Below, piece by piece: positions 7,710-14,150 of a DNA stretch of 14,967 nucleotides. Position 1 is the first letter of the stretch. The number at the start of each line of letters is the position of its first letter. The DNA lies in contig DVHY01000221.1 in the NCBI GenBank assembly GCA_018711755.1, positions 1-14,967 on the forward strand, read 5' to 3'. Position numbers and translations under genes: made by a program. Under the pieces are notes generated by a model. The model did not search any database, was not told where the DNA came from, and saw nothing but the letters and a program-made list of their open reading frames with translations. Source of the DNA: Candidatus Limivicinus faecipullorum. Lineage in GTDB: Bacteria; Bacillota; Clostridia; Oscillospirales; Oscillospiraceae.

Positions 7710-8219
7710 ATGGATATACATGAATACTACAGGCAGGCCGGGAATTTCCACGGCCACCTCTGCCCCGGCCTGGCCATAGGGGTCCGGGCAGCCTGTGAGG
7801 CCGGCCAGGCCCTGGGTACCCAAATGGCCGACCGGCACAATCACATCCAATGCCTGGCGGAGTCCACCGCCTGCTGGCTGGACGGCATACAGTTCGTGCT
7901 GGGCTCCACCCTGGGCAACGGGGCTTTGAAAATAGACGACACCGGCAAATCCGCCTTCAGCTTCTATAACCCGGAGACCGGGGAGAGCCTGCGCTACTAT
8001 CTGCTGGAGCTGCCCCGGGAGAGGCCCAGAGAGGAGCTCATCGACTACATCCTCAGCGCCCCTCTGGACTCCATCTTCAGGACGGGCCCGGTGCGCCGCC
8101 CCTTCCCTCCCAGGAGCGGGAAGGCCCCCGAAATACTCTGTCCCCGCTGCGGGGAGAAGTTCCGGGCAGACAAGGCCCTTTGCCGGGACGGTCTGGCCCT
8201 CTGCCCCCACTGCGGCTGA
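7710..8219 (+). CDS. FmdE-family metal-binding protein with C-terminal zinc ribbon
   Basis: Protein of 169 residues in the FmdE family, named after a subunit encoded with archaeal formylmethanofuran dehydrogenase but common in bacteria that lack that enzyme; its bacterial role is unsettled. The N-terminus has the family motif FHGHLCPGLAIGVRA (His14, His16, Cys18), followed by Cys55 and the LGSTLGNG segment (64-71), which build a metal site. The C-terminus is a zinc ribbon with Cys144, Cys147, Cys165 and Cys168. The ATG has AAGGAGG upstream and follows the methyltransferase by 2 nt. The pairing with a methyltransferase and a divergent nickel/peptide-type importer fits a role in metal handling or cofactor delivery, which is inferred from context. 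No terminator is evident after it. Confidence 0.88.
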   Translation: MDIHEYYRQAGNFHGHLCPGLAIGVRAACEAGQALGTQMADRHNHIQCLAESTACWLDGIQFVLGSTLGNGALKIDDTGKSAFSFYNPETGESLRYYLLELPRERPREELIDYILSAPLDSIFRTGPVRRPFPPRSGKAPEILCPRCGEKFRADKALCRDGLALCPHCG

Positions 8220-8258
8220 AGAACTTCAAAAAAGTATAAGGTATTGCCGTTTTATATC

Positions 8259-8288
8259 TTGACAAAATGTGCTTTCTGGGATTAAAAT
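8259..8288 (+). promoter_or_regulatory. Promoter of pyrB-pyrI
   Basis: A perfect -35 TTGACA (8259-8264), an 18-nt spacer and TAAAAT (8283-8288, five of six to the -10). Transcription would start near 8295, giving a leader of about 67 nt. I see no terminator-antiterminator pair of the PyrR type in that leader. The remainder of 8220-8361 holds no gene I can support. Confidence 0.75.
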
Positions 8289-8361
8289 AAATGTTTGGGT
8301 AACGCAAATTTTCATGGTGAAGCCGCAGCCCCACAATTTTATAGAGATACAGGAGAGCCTA

Positions 8362-9279
8362 ATGAGAAATCTTATCGACATCACAGATCTCTCTGTGGAG
8401 GAGATCGACCAGCTGATAGCCACAGCTGAGGACATCATCGCAGACCCCGCCAAATACAGCCACGCCTGCGCGGGCAAGCAGCTGGCAACGCTGTTCTTCG
8501 AGCCCTCCACCCGCACCCGGCTCAGTTTTGAATCCGCCATGCTCTCCCTGGGGGGCAGCGTGCTGGGCTTTTCCGAGGCCGGCTCCAGCTCCTCCGCCAA
8601 GGGCGAGACCGTGGGGGACACCGTCCACGCCGTCAGCTGCTATGCGGACATCATCGCCATGCGCCACCCCAAGGAGGGCGCTCCCTACGCCGCCGCCCAG
8701 GTGGCGGAGGTGCCCATCATCAACGCCGGGGACGGCGGCCACAACCACCCCACCCAGACTCTGGCTGACCTGCTCACCATACACCGGGACAAGGGCCGGC
8801 TGGACAATTTCACCGTGGGCTTCTGCGGCGACCTGAAGTTCGGCCGCACCGTCCACTCCCTGGTCCACGCCCTCAGCCGCTATGAGAACATCAAGTTCGT
8901 GTTCATCTCCCCCCTGGAGCTGAAGCTGCCCAGATATGTGAAAGAGGAAGCCCTGAAAAAGAAGGGCATCCCCTACACCCAGACCACCGACCTGGAGTCC
9001 GTCATCCCCCAGCTGGACATCCTGTACATGACCCGGGTGCAGCGGGAGCGCTTCTTCAACGAGGAGGACTACCTCCGTCTGAAGGACAGCTATATCTTGA
9101 CTCCCGCAAAGCTGACCAACGCAAAGGCCGACCTGTCCATACTCCACCCCCTGCCCCGTGTCAACGAGATACAGGTGGCCGTGGACAAGGACCCCAGAGC
9201 CGCCTACTGGCGCCAGGTGAAAAACGGCAAGTTCATCCGCATGGCCCTTATCATGAAGCTGCTGGGCATCAATATCTGA
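8362..9279 (+). CDS. pyrB: Aspartate carbamoyltransferase, catalytic subunit
   Basis: Catalyses carbamoyl phosphate plus aspartate to carbamoyl aspartate, the committed step of pyrimidine synthesis. The 305-residue protein has the carbamoyl-phosphate loop STRTR (49-53), Lys80 in the flexible loop, HPTQ (129-132) and HPLPRV (262-267). Length is typical of the catalytic chain. The frame is open upstream to 8269, but ATG 8362 has AGGAG six nt before it and begins with the family N-terminus (MRNLIDITDLS), so it is chosen. pyrI follows after 11 nt, so the enzyme is probably the class B type in which catalytic trimers are held by regulatory dimers and respond to nucleotides. Confidence 0.97.
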   Translation: MRNLIDITDLSVEEIDQLIATAEDIIADPAKYSHACAGKQLATLFFEPSTRTRLSFESAMLSLGGSVLGFSEAGSSSSAKGETVGDTVHAVSCYADIIAMRHPKEGAPYAAAQVAEVPIINAGDGGHNHPTQTLADLLTIHRDKGRLDNFTVGFCGDLKFGRTVHSLVHALSRYENIKFVFISPLELKLPRYVKEEALKKKGIPYTQTTDLESVIPQLDILYMTRVQRERFFNEEDYLRLKDSYILTPAKLTNAKADLSILHPLPRVNEIQVAVDKDPRAAYWRQVKNGKFIRMALIMKLLGINI

Positions 9280-9290
9280 CAGGAGGAGAA

Positions 9291-9716
9291 ATGGCTATGA
9301 ACATAGACAGCATTCAAAACGGCGTGGTCCTGGACCATATCCAGGCGGGCAAGAGCATGGATATCTACCGCTATCTGCACCTGGACAAGCTGGACTGCTC
9401 CGTGGCAATAATCAAGAACGCCCGCAGCGCCCACCTGGAAAAGAAGGACATCATCAAGATCGACTCCCCCCTGGAACTGGACCTGGACGTGCTGGGCTAC
9501 ATCGACCCCAACATCACCGTGAACATCATCCGGGACGGGAAGCTGGTGGAGAAGAAGCACCTGGAGCTGCCCAGGCGCCTCACCAACGTCATCCACTGTA
9601 AGAACCCCCGCTGCATCACCGTCTCCGAGCCTCAGCTGGACGCCATCTTCCTGCTCAGCGACAGGGAGAACCGCCGCTACCGCTGCGCCTACTGCGAGGC
9701 CGAGTTCAGCAAATAA
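9291..9716 (+). CDS. pyrI: Aspartate carbamoyltransferase, regulatory subunit
   Basis: Nucleotide-binding regulatory chain that dimerises and links the PyrB trimers, 141 residues. The N-terminal allosteric domain includes the GVVLDHIQAGK segment. The C-terminal zinc domain has the four ligands Cys103, Cys108 (CKNPRC) and Cys132, Cys135 (CAYC), which make the contact with PyrB. AGGAGG at 9281-9286 serves the start. ATG 9297, two codons later, gives MNIDSIQNG, the common family N-terminus, with a 10-nt gap instead of 4, so either start is possible. The gene is last in the pyr unit; a GC-rich hairpin follows 9 nt after the stop. Confidence 0.96.
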   Translation: MAMNIDSIQNGVVLDHIQAGKSMDIYRYLHLDKLDCSVAIIKNARSAHLEKKDIIKIDSPLELDLDVLGYIDPNITVNIIRDGKLVEKKHLELPRRLTNVIHCKNPRCITVSEPQLDAIFLLSDRENRRYRCAYCEAEFSK

Positions 9717-9725
9717 ACAGAAATC

Positions 9726-9765
9726 CAAGGGCCGCCCTTCCCGGGCGGCCCTTGTGTTGTCTGTT
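9726..9765. terminator. Terminator between pyrI and the B3/4 gene
   Basis: A 12-bp stem (9726-9737 with 9743-9754, arm CAAGGGCCGCCC, loop TTCCC) is followed on the plus strand by the T-rich TGTTGTCTGTT and on the minus strand by GGATTTCTGTTTATTT. Neither T-run is unbroken, but the hairpin lies between convergent genes ending at 9716 and 9777, so a bidirectional terminator is the natural reading. Confidence 0.8.
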
Positions 9766-9776
9766 ATGTATCGGTT

Positions 9777-10481
9777 TTAAAATTCAAAGCTGTTATTGTC
9801 CCTGTCCACAAAGCCGGTGAACACCCGGCAGCCGAAGTCCTCCCTCAGCAGCCGGGCCAGCTCATCCCTGGCTCTGACCACCGCCTCCTCATTGACGCCC
9901 TTGAAGCCGTCTATGGGGAAGAACACATTGCAGGTCTCCGCTCCTATCTTGCCGTCCTCGCTCTGGCGCCATATCCAGCGCCGGGTCTTCACGGTGTGGC
10001 CGCTGACATACACCGGCTCCCCCTCCGGCAGGGTCTCGGTCTCCGTCTCCCCCATGGGCAGGAAGTGGTCGGCGGGAGTGGAAAAGCGTATCTCCATATC
10101 CCCCTCCATCTTGTCCACATCGTGGGCGCCCATGGGCAGCATATACCTGAGGGAGAAGGCGTTGCCCAGGTCCACCACCGTATTGATATGGGGCAGGGCC
10201 CCGGTCTTCTGCACCCGCTTCATCAAGGATTCTATGGAGCAGAGGAACTTGTTGGGGTTCATCCCCAGAGTCAGGAAAGCCTCCCGGCAGGCCTTCACCC
10301 CCGGCAGCTCCCTTATATTGCTCTCCTTATTGGCTGCGGCAAAGCCGGCCGCCGCCTCATCCAGCAGCTTTTCCAAAGCCTCATTGTGCTCCCGGTTGTC
10401 CAGGCCCAGAGCAGCCACTACACCTACGCAGTAGTCCGGCAGCTTTTCAAACACCGCCTTGTCCACGGTAAAACGCTTCAT
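9777..10481 (-). CDS. Stand-alone B3/4 (PheRS beta-like) domain protein
   Basis: A 234-residue protein matching the B3/4 domain found in the beta subunit of phenylalanyl-tRNA synthetase, here without the rest of the enzyme. Recognisable segments are GVKACREAFLTLGMNPNKF (61-79), LPHINTVVDLGNAFSLRYML (96-115), DVDKMEGDMEIRF and, near the end, NVFFPIDGFKGVNEEAV. Such free-standing proteins are widespread in bacteria; tRNA binding or editing has been proposed but the role here is not established. The frame is open much further upstream over trxB, but ATG 10481 has GGGAGA before it and lies 5 nt after the trxB stop, so the pair is probably co-transcribed and translationally coupled. It is last in its transcript. 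Confidence 0.85.
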   Translation of the reverse strand: MKRFTVDKAVFEKLPDYCVGVVAALGLDNREHNEALEKLLDEAAAGFAAANKESNIRELPGVKACREAFLTLGMNPNKFLCSIESLMKRVQKTGALPHINTVVDLGNAFSLRYMLPMGAHDVDKMEGDMEIRFSTPADHFLPMGETETETLPEGEPVYVSGHTVKTRRWIWRQSEDGKIGAETCNVFFPIDGFKGVNEEAVVRARDELARLLREDFGCRVFTGFVDRDNNSFEF

Positions 10482-10486
10482 GGGCC

Positions 10487-11404
10487 TTATCTCCCTTCCG
10501 TGCTGTCCAGCCAGGCGCAGGCCGCCAGGGCGGCGGCGGAGCCGTCGGAGACGGCGGTGGTCAGCTGGCGCACGCTCTTTTTCCGGCAGTCCCCTGCCAC
10601 GAAGACCCCGGGGGTCTTTGTGAGGCAGTCCTCCCCGGAGGCGGCGTAGCCGCCGCCGTCCAGCTCTATCAGGGAGCCGAAGGCCCCCAGGTCCGGGGCG
10701 TGGCCTATGGCCACGAAGAGGCCCTCCAGGGCTATCTCCCGGCTCTCCTCCCCGGTCTTCACCACTATGGAGCTCAGCTCCTCCCGGCCCAGCAGGGCAG
10801 TGATGCGGCTGTTCATCACAAACTCCACATTCTCCCGCTGCTTCAGAGCCTCCACCAGCTTGGCTTCCCCCCGGAAGCTGTCCCGCCGGTGGATGAGATA
10901 TACCTTGCCGCATTTTTCGCTGAGCAGCAGGGCATCCTGCAGGGCGCTGTTGCCCCCGCCGTTCACCGCCACGGTCTTGTCCTTATAGAAAGCCCCGTCG
11001 CACACGGCGCAGAAGCAGACCCCGCTGCCCACCAGCTCTGCCTCCCTGGGCAGGCCCAGCATGCGGGGCTTGGCCCCGGCGGCGATTATCAGGCTGCGGC
11101 CCTGAAATTCCGCCCCGGAGGCGCAGGTGACGGTCTTGACATCCCCCTCCGTATTTACGGAGACGGCCTCCTCCAGCTCCACTTCCGCCCCCTGCTCCAT
11201 GGCCTGCTCCATGAACCTGTCTCCCAGCTCGGCTCCGCTTATGGAGACGAAGCCGGGGAAGTTCTCCACCTTGGGAGACCAGGTTATCTGGCCGCCAAAG
11301 GTCTCCTTCTCCAGCACCAGCACGCTCTTCCCCGCCCGGCAGCCGTAGGTGGCGGCGGTGAGCCCCGCCGGGCCTCCGCCGATTATAAGTATATCGTATA
11401 TCAT
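10487..11404 (-). CDS. trxB: Thioredoxin-disulfide reductase
   Basis: Flavoenzyme passing electrons from NADPH to thioredoxin-like proteins, 305 residues, the normal length of the low-molecular-weight type. FAD binding: IIGGGPAG (7-14) and KTPGVFVAGDC near 263-273. NADPH binding: NGGGNSA (148-154) and HRRDSFR (172-178), the latter contacting the 2'-phosphate. Redox centre CAVC (132-135), with Val where Thr is commonest. ATG 11404 has AAGGAG seven nt upstream and starts at the true N-terminus (MIYDILIIGGG). It lies downstream of nrdD in the same direction, separated by a hairpin cassette whose last hairpin is a terminator 23 nt before the start. Its likely partner is the thioredoxin-like domain fused to NrdD, inferred from position. 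An NADH- or ferredoxin-linked relative is less likely given HRRDSFR. Confidence 0.93.
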   Translation of the reverse strand: MIYDILIIGGGPAGLTAATYGCRAGKSVLVLEKETFGGQITWSPKVENFPGFVSISGAELGDRFMEQAMEQGAEVELEEAVSVNTEGDVKTVTCASGAEFQGRSLIIAAGAKPRMLGLPREAELVGSGVCFCAVCDGAFYKDKTVAVNGGGNSALQDALLLSEKCGKVYLIHRRDSFRGEAKLVEALKQRENVEFVMNSRITALLGREELSSIVVKTGEESREIALEGLFVAIGHAPDLGAFGSLIELDGGGYAASGEDCLTKTPGVFVAGDCRKKSVRQLTTAVSDGSAAALAACAWLDSTEGR

Positions 11405-11427
11405 CTCAACGCTCCTTATGTCTATGG

Positions 11428-11454
11428 AAAAAATGCCCGGCAGCCGCCGGGCAT
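11428..11454 (-). terminator. Left-end terminator of the cassette, upstream of trxB
   Basis: On the minus strand a 9-bp stem (11446-11454 with 11433-11441, loop GGCT) runs straight into six T (11433-11428). It lies 10 nt upstream of the trxB Shine-Dalgarno (11412-11417). Transcripts coming from nrdD must stop here or read through to express trxB and the B3/4 gene. Confidence 0.8.
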
Positions 11455-11654
11455 CAGCTTGTCGAAGAAGGGATAGCCTTCTTCGACAAGGGGGGGATTG
11501 CACTTCGCTTCATGCCTCGGTTGTACGCCAAAGGCGTACAATTCGACACTTCGCTCCGTGAGAAGTGTTTTCTGCGACGCACATGTCGCCGCAGAAAACG
11601 ATTGTATTTGTTTTTCGCTGGGGCGAAAAACTCTGCGAGGCTTTTGACTGTCTC

Positions 11655-11682
11655 ATGCCCGGCAGCTGCCGGGCATTTTTTT
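11655..11682 (+). terminator. Right-end terminator of the cassette
   Basis: A perfect 22-bp palindrome (arm ATGCCCGGCAG, 11655-11676) is followed on the plus strand by a T-run through 11682. No plus-strand gene ends nearby, so it has no obvious transcript to stop; it mirrors the left-end hairpin and seems part of the cassette. Confidence 0.8.
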
Positions 11683-11735
11683 AATTAAATAAAACCAGTA
11701 AAACTAGTCTTTGCCAGAAATCAAATATGCTCTCA

Positions 11736-14117
11736 TCACTGGCTGACGTAGCTTCTGATGGCTCCGGCGCCGGCGTACTTCTCAAAGCCGCCGTTCTTGG
11801 TGACCACCAGGGTGGGGGCCTGCTTCACGCCGTACTGCTTCACCAGCTCCGCATTGTCCTCGGCCATGAGCTTTTCATACTTGAAGCCCGCCTTGTCCAT
11901 ATAGGAGCAGGCCAAACGGCAGTTGGGGCAGGTGGGGGTGGCAAAGAGGATGGCCCGGCTCTCCCCATTTGCCGGAGCGGCGGCAGCGGGGGCATCGGCC
12001 TTGGGGGGCTGCTCGCCCTCCTTCAAAGGGCCGTTGTGGCGCAGCACGGAGCGGCCGATATTGTACTCCTTGCGGTCTTTATACTCCTGGGTCTTGCCCA
12101 CGTTCCAGTTCTGCACCGGACGGTAGTAGCCGGTGATGCGGCTGTAGACCTCGGCGCTCTCCCCACACTCGGGGCAGGTGAACTGCTCGCCGGTGAGGTA
12201 GCCGTGGTTCTTGCACACGGAGTAGGTGGGAGAGAGTGTGTAATAGGGCAGCTTGTAGTTCTCGGCTATCTTCCGCACCAGGTTTGCCGCAGCCTCCCAG
12301 CTGGGCAGCTTCTCGCCCAGGAAGGCGTGGAACACGGTGCCGGAGGTGTAGCGGGTCTGGAGGTCGTCCTGGATATCCAGAGCCTCGAAGATATCCTCGG
12401 TGTAGCCCACGGGCAGGTGGGAGCTGTTGGTGTAGTAGGGCTCCCCGCCGGGCTGGGCGGCGGTAATGATGTCAGGGTAGGTCTCCACATCGTGCTTTGC
12501 CAGACGGTAGGCGGTGGACTCGGCGGGAGTGGCCTCCAGGTTGTACAGGTCGCCGTAGAGCTCCTGGTAATCGCTGAGACGCTCGCGCATGTGGTCCAGC
12601 ACCTGCTTGGTGAATTCCTGGCACTTGGGGCTGGTCATGTCCGCCCGTATCCACTTGGCGTTGAGGCCCGCCTCGTTCATGCCCACCAGGCCGATGGTGG
12701 AGAAGTGGTTGTCGAAATTGCCCAGGTAATACTTGGTGTAGGGGTAGAGGCCGGCGTCCAGCAGCTTGGTGATGACGGTGCGCTTCACTTTCAGGGAGCG
12801 GGCCGCCAGGTCCATCAGCTTGTCCAGGCGGGCGTAGAAGTCCTTCTCGTCCTTAGCCAGGTAGGCCAGGCGGGGCATATTCAAGGTCACAACGCCGATG
12901 GAGCCGGTGCTCTCGCCGGAGCCGAAGTAGCCGCCGGACTTCTTGCGCAGCTCACGCAGGTCCAGACGCAGGCGGCAGCACATGGAGCGCACATCGGAGG
13001 GCTCCATATCGGAGTTTATATAGTTTGAGAAATAGGGGGTGCCGTACTTGGCGGTCATCTCAAAGAGGAGCTTGTTGTTCTCCGTGGGGGACCAGTCAAA
13101 GTCCCGGGTGATGGAGTAGGTGGGGATGGGGTACTGGAAGCCCCGACCGTTGGCGTCGCCTTCGATCATGATGTCGATGAAGGCCTTGTTCACCATGTCC
13201 ATCTCCGCCTTGCAGTCGCCGTAGGTGAAGTCCATCTCCTTGCCGCCCACTATGGCCGGCAGGTCCTTCAGGTCCGCGGGGACGGTCCAGTCCAGGGTTA
13301 TGTTGGAGAAGGGCGCCTGGGTGCCCCAGCGGGAGGGGGTGTTCACGCCGAAGATGAAGGACTGGACACACTGCTTGACTTCCTTGTAGCTGAGATTGTC
13401 CACCTTCACGAAGGGGGCCAGATAGGTGTCAAAGGAGGAGAAGGCCTGGGCGCCTGCCCACTCGTTCTGCATGATGCCCAGGAAGTTCACCATCTGGTTG
13501 CACAGGGTGGACAGATGGCTGGCTGGGGAGGAATTTATCTTCCCCGGGATGCCCAGGCCCTGCTGGATGAGCTGCTTCAGGCTCCAGCCGGCGCAGTAGC
13601 CGGTGAGCATGGACAGGTCGTGGAGGTGCAGATCGCAGTTGCGGTGGGCGTCGGCTATCTCCTGGTCATAGACCTCGCTGAGCCAGTAATTGGCGGTGAT
13701 GGCCCCGGAGTTGGAGAGGATGAGACCGCCCACAGAGTAGGTGACGGTGGAGTTCTCCTTCACCCGCCAGTCCTCTATGTTCAGGTACTTGTCCACGGTC
13801 TCCTTGTAGTCCAGGTAGGAGGACTTGGTGTTGCGCAGTTTCTCCCGCTGCTTGCGGTAGAGGATGTAGGCCTTGGCCACCGTCTCATAGCCGCCCCGGG
13901 AGAGCACCGCCTCCACACTGTCCTGGATGTCTTCCACGGCCACCTTGCCCTCCTTTATCTTGGGCAGGAAGTCTGCGGAGACCTTCAGGGCCAGAAAATC
14001 TATCACATCGTCGTTATACTCCGTCTTGGTGGCTTCAAAAGCCTTTTTTATAGCGGCGGCTATCTTCTGGATATCAAAATCCACTATCTTGCCGTCCCGC
14101 TTTACTACCTGATACAT
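11736..14117 (-). CDS. nrdD: Anaerobic (class III) ribonucleotide reductase with fused thioredoxin-like domain
   Basis: Glycyl-radical enzyme reducing ribonucleoside triphosphates to deoxy forms without oxygen. The 793 residues comprise an N-terminal ATP-cone (about 1-93) for allosteric control; the catalytic barrel with Cys175 in TGYCAGW and Cys380-Cys381 in SMCCRL, one of which should be the thiyl-radical cysteine; a metal site Cys635, His638, Cys648, Cys651; and the glycyl-radical motif RITGYYRPVQNWNVGK (Gly663). An Ala/Pro-rich linker (about 698-720) leads to a thioredoxin-like domain with CPNC (730-733) and the cis-proline loop QAPTLV. That domain is an addition to the usual roughly 700-residue enzyme. 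ATG 14117 is chosen because AAGGAGG is 8 nt upstream; ATG 14123 would be only 2 nt away. nrdG lies 33 nt upstream in the same operon. Confidence 0.95.
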   Translation of the reverse strand: MYQVVKRDGKIVDFDIQKIAAAIKKAFEATKTEYNDDVIDFLALKVSADFLPKIKEGKVAVEDIQDSVEAVLSRGGYETVAKAYILYRKQREKLRNTKSSYLDYKETVDKYLNIEDWRVKENSTVTYSVGGLILSNSGAITANYWLSEVYDQEIADAHRNCDLHLHDLSMLTGYCAGWSLKQLIQQGLGIPGKINSSPASHLSTLCNQMVNFLGIMQNEWAGAQAFSSFDTYLAPFVKVDNLSYKEVKQCVQSFIFGVNTPSRWGTQAPFSNITLDWTVPADLKDLPAIVGGKEMDFTYGDCKAEMDMVNKAFIDIMIEGDANGRGFQYPIPTYSITRDFDWSPTENNKLLFEMTAKYGTPYFSNYINSDMEPSDVRSMCCRLRLDLRELRKKSGGYFGSGESTGSIGVVTLNMPRLAYLAKDEKDFYARLDKLMDLAARSLKVKRTVITKLLDAGLYPYTKYYLGNFDNHFSTIGLVGMNEAGLNAKWIRADMTSPKCQEFTKQVLDHMRERLSDYQELYGDLYNLEATPAESTAYRLAKHDVETYPDIITAAQPGGEPYYTNSSHLPVGYTEDIFEALDIQDDLQTRYTSGTVFHAFLGEKLPSWEAAANLVRKIAENYKLPYYTLSPTYSVCKNHGYLTGEQFTCPECGESAEVYSRITGYYRPVQNWNVGKTQEYKDRKEYNIGRSVLRHNGPLKEGEQPPKADAPAAAAPANGESRAILFATPTCPNCRLACSYMDKAGFKYEKLMAEDNAELVKQYGVKQAPTLVVTKNGGFEKYAGAGAIRSYVSQ

Positions 14118-14150
14118 ATCCATATCCTCCTTCTGTCTCTCTGTATCTTA

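Larger units (their letters stand above)
11428..11682. repeat. Hairpin cassette with inverted terminal repeats
   Basis: About 255 bp between nrdD and trxB with no credible gene. The ends are inverted repeats of AAAAAATGCCCGGCAGC (11428-11444 and, inverted, 11665-11681), and each end is itself a hairpin followed outward by a T-run. Inside are consecutive perfect or near-perfect stems: 11458-11471 with 11477-11490 (14 bp, loop GATAG); 11521-11529 with 11533-11541 (9 bp, loop AAA); 11546-11552 with 11562-11568 (7 bp); 11568-11576 with 11590-11598 (9 bp plus inner pairs); 11610-11618 with 11623-11631 (9 bp, loop TGGG). CACTTCGCT occurs directly repeated at 11501 and 11547. It resembles a MITE or composite palindromic repeat. 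No target duplication is obvious in the flanks. Genome copy number cannot be judged here. Confidence 0.75.

Noticed and set aside
8216..8235. Terminator after the FmdE gene (GAAGAACTTC followed by A-run)
   Set aside because: The stem is only 4 bp and is followed by A, not T, on the plus strand.
8269..8361. N-terminal extension of pyrB
   Set aside because: The extra residues are not part of the family, overlap the predicted promoter, and ATG 8362 has AGGAG at proper spacing.
10482..10913. Long N-terminal extension of the B3/4 protein through trxB
   Set aside because: Arg/Gly/Pro-rich out-of-frame reading of trxB; the true start at 10481 has a ribosome site and family N-terminus.
11428..11682. 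CRISPR array
   Set aside because: The stems differ in sequence and there are no regularly spaced identical direct repeats with unique spacers.
11405..11735. T-box or other known riboswitch in the trxB leader
   Set aside because: No T-box core sequence or other recognised conserved motif is visible; only stacked hairpins and a terminator.
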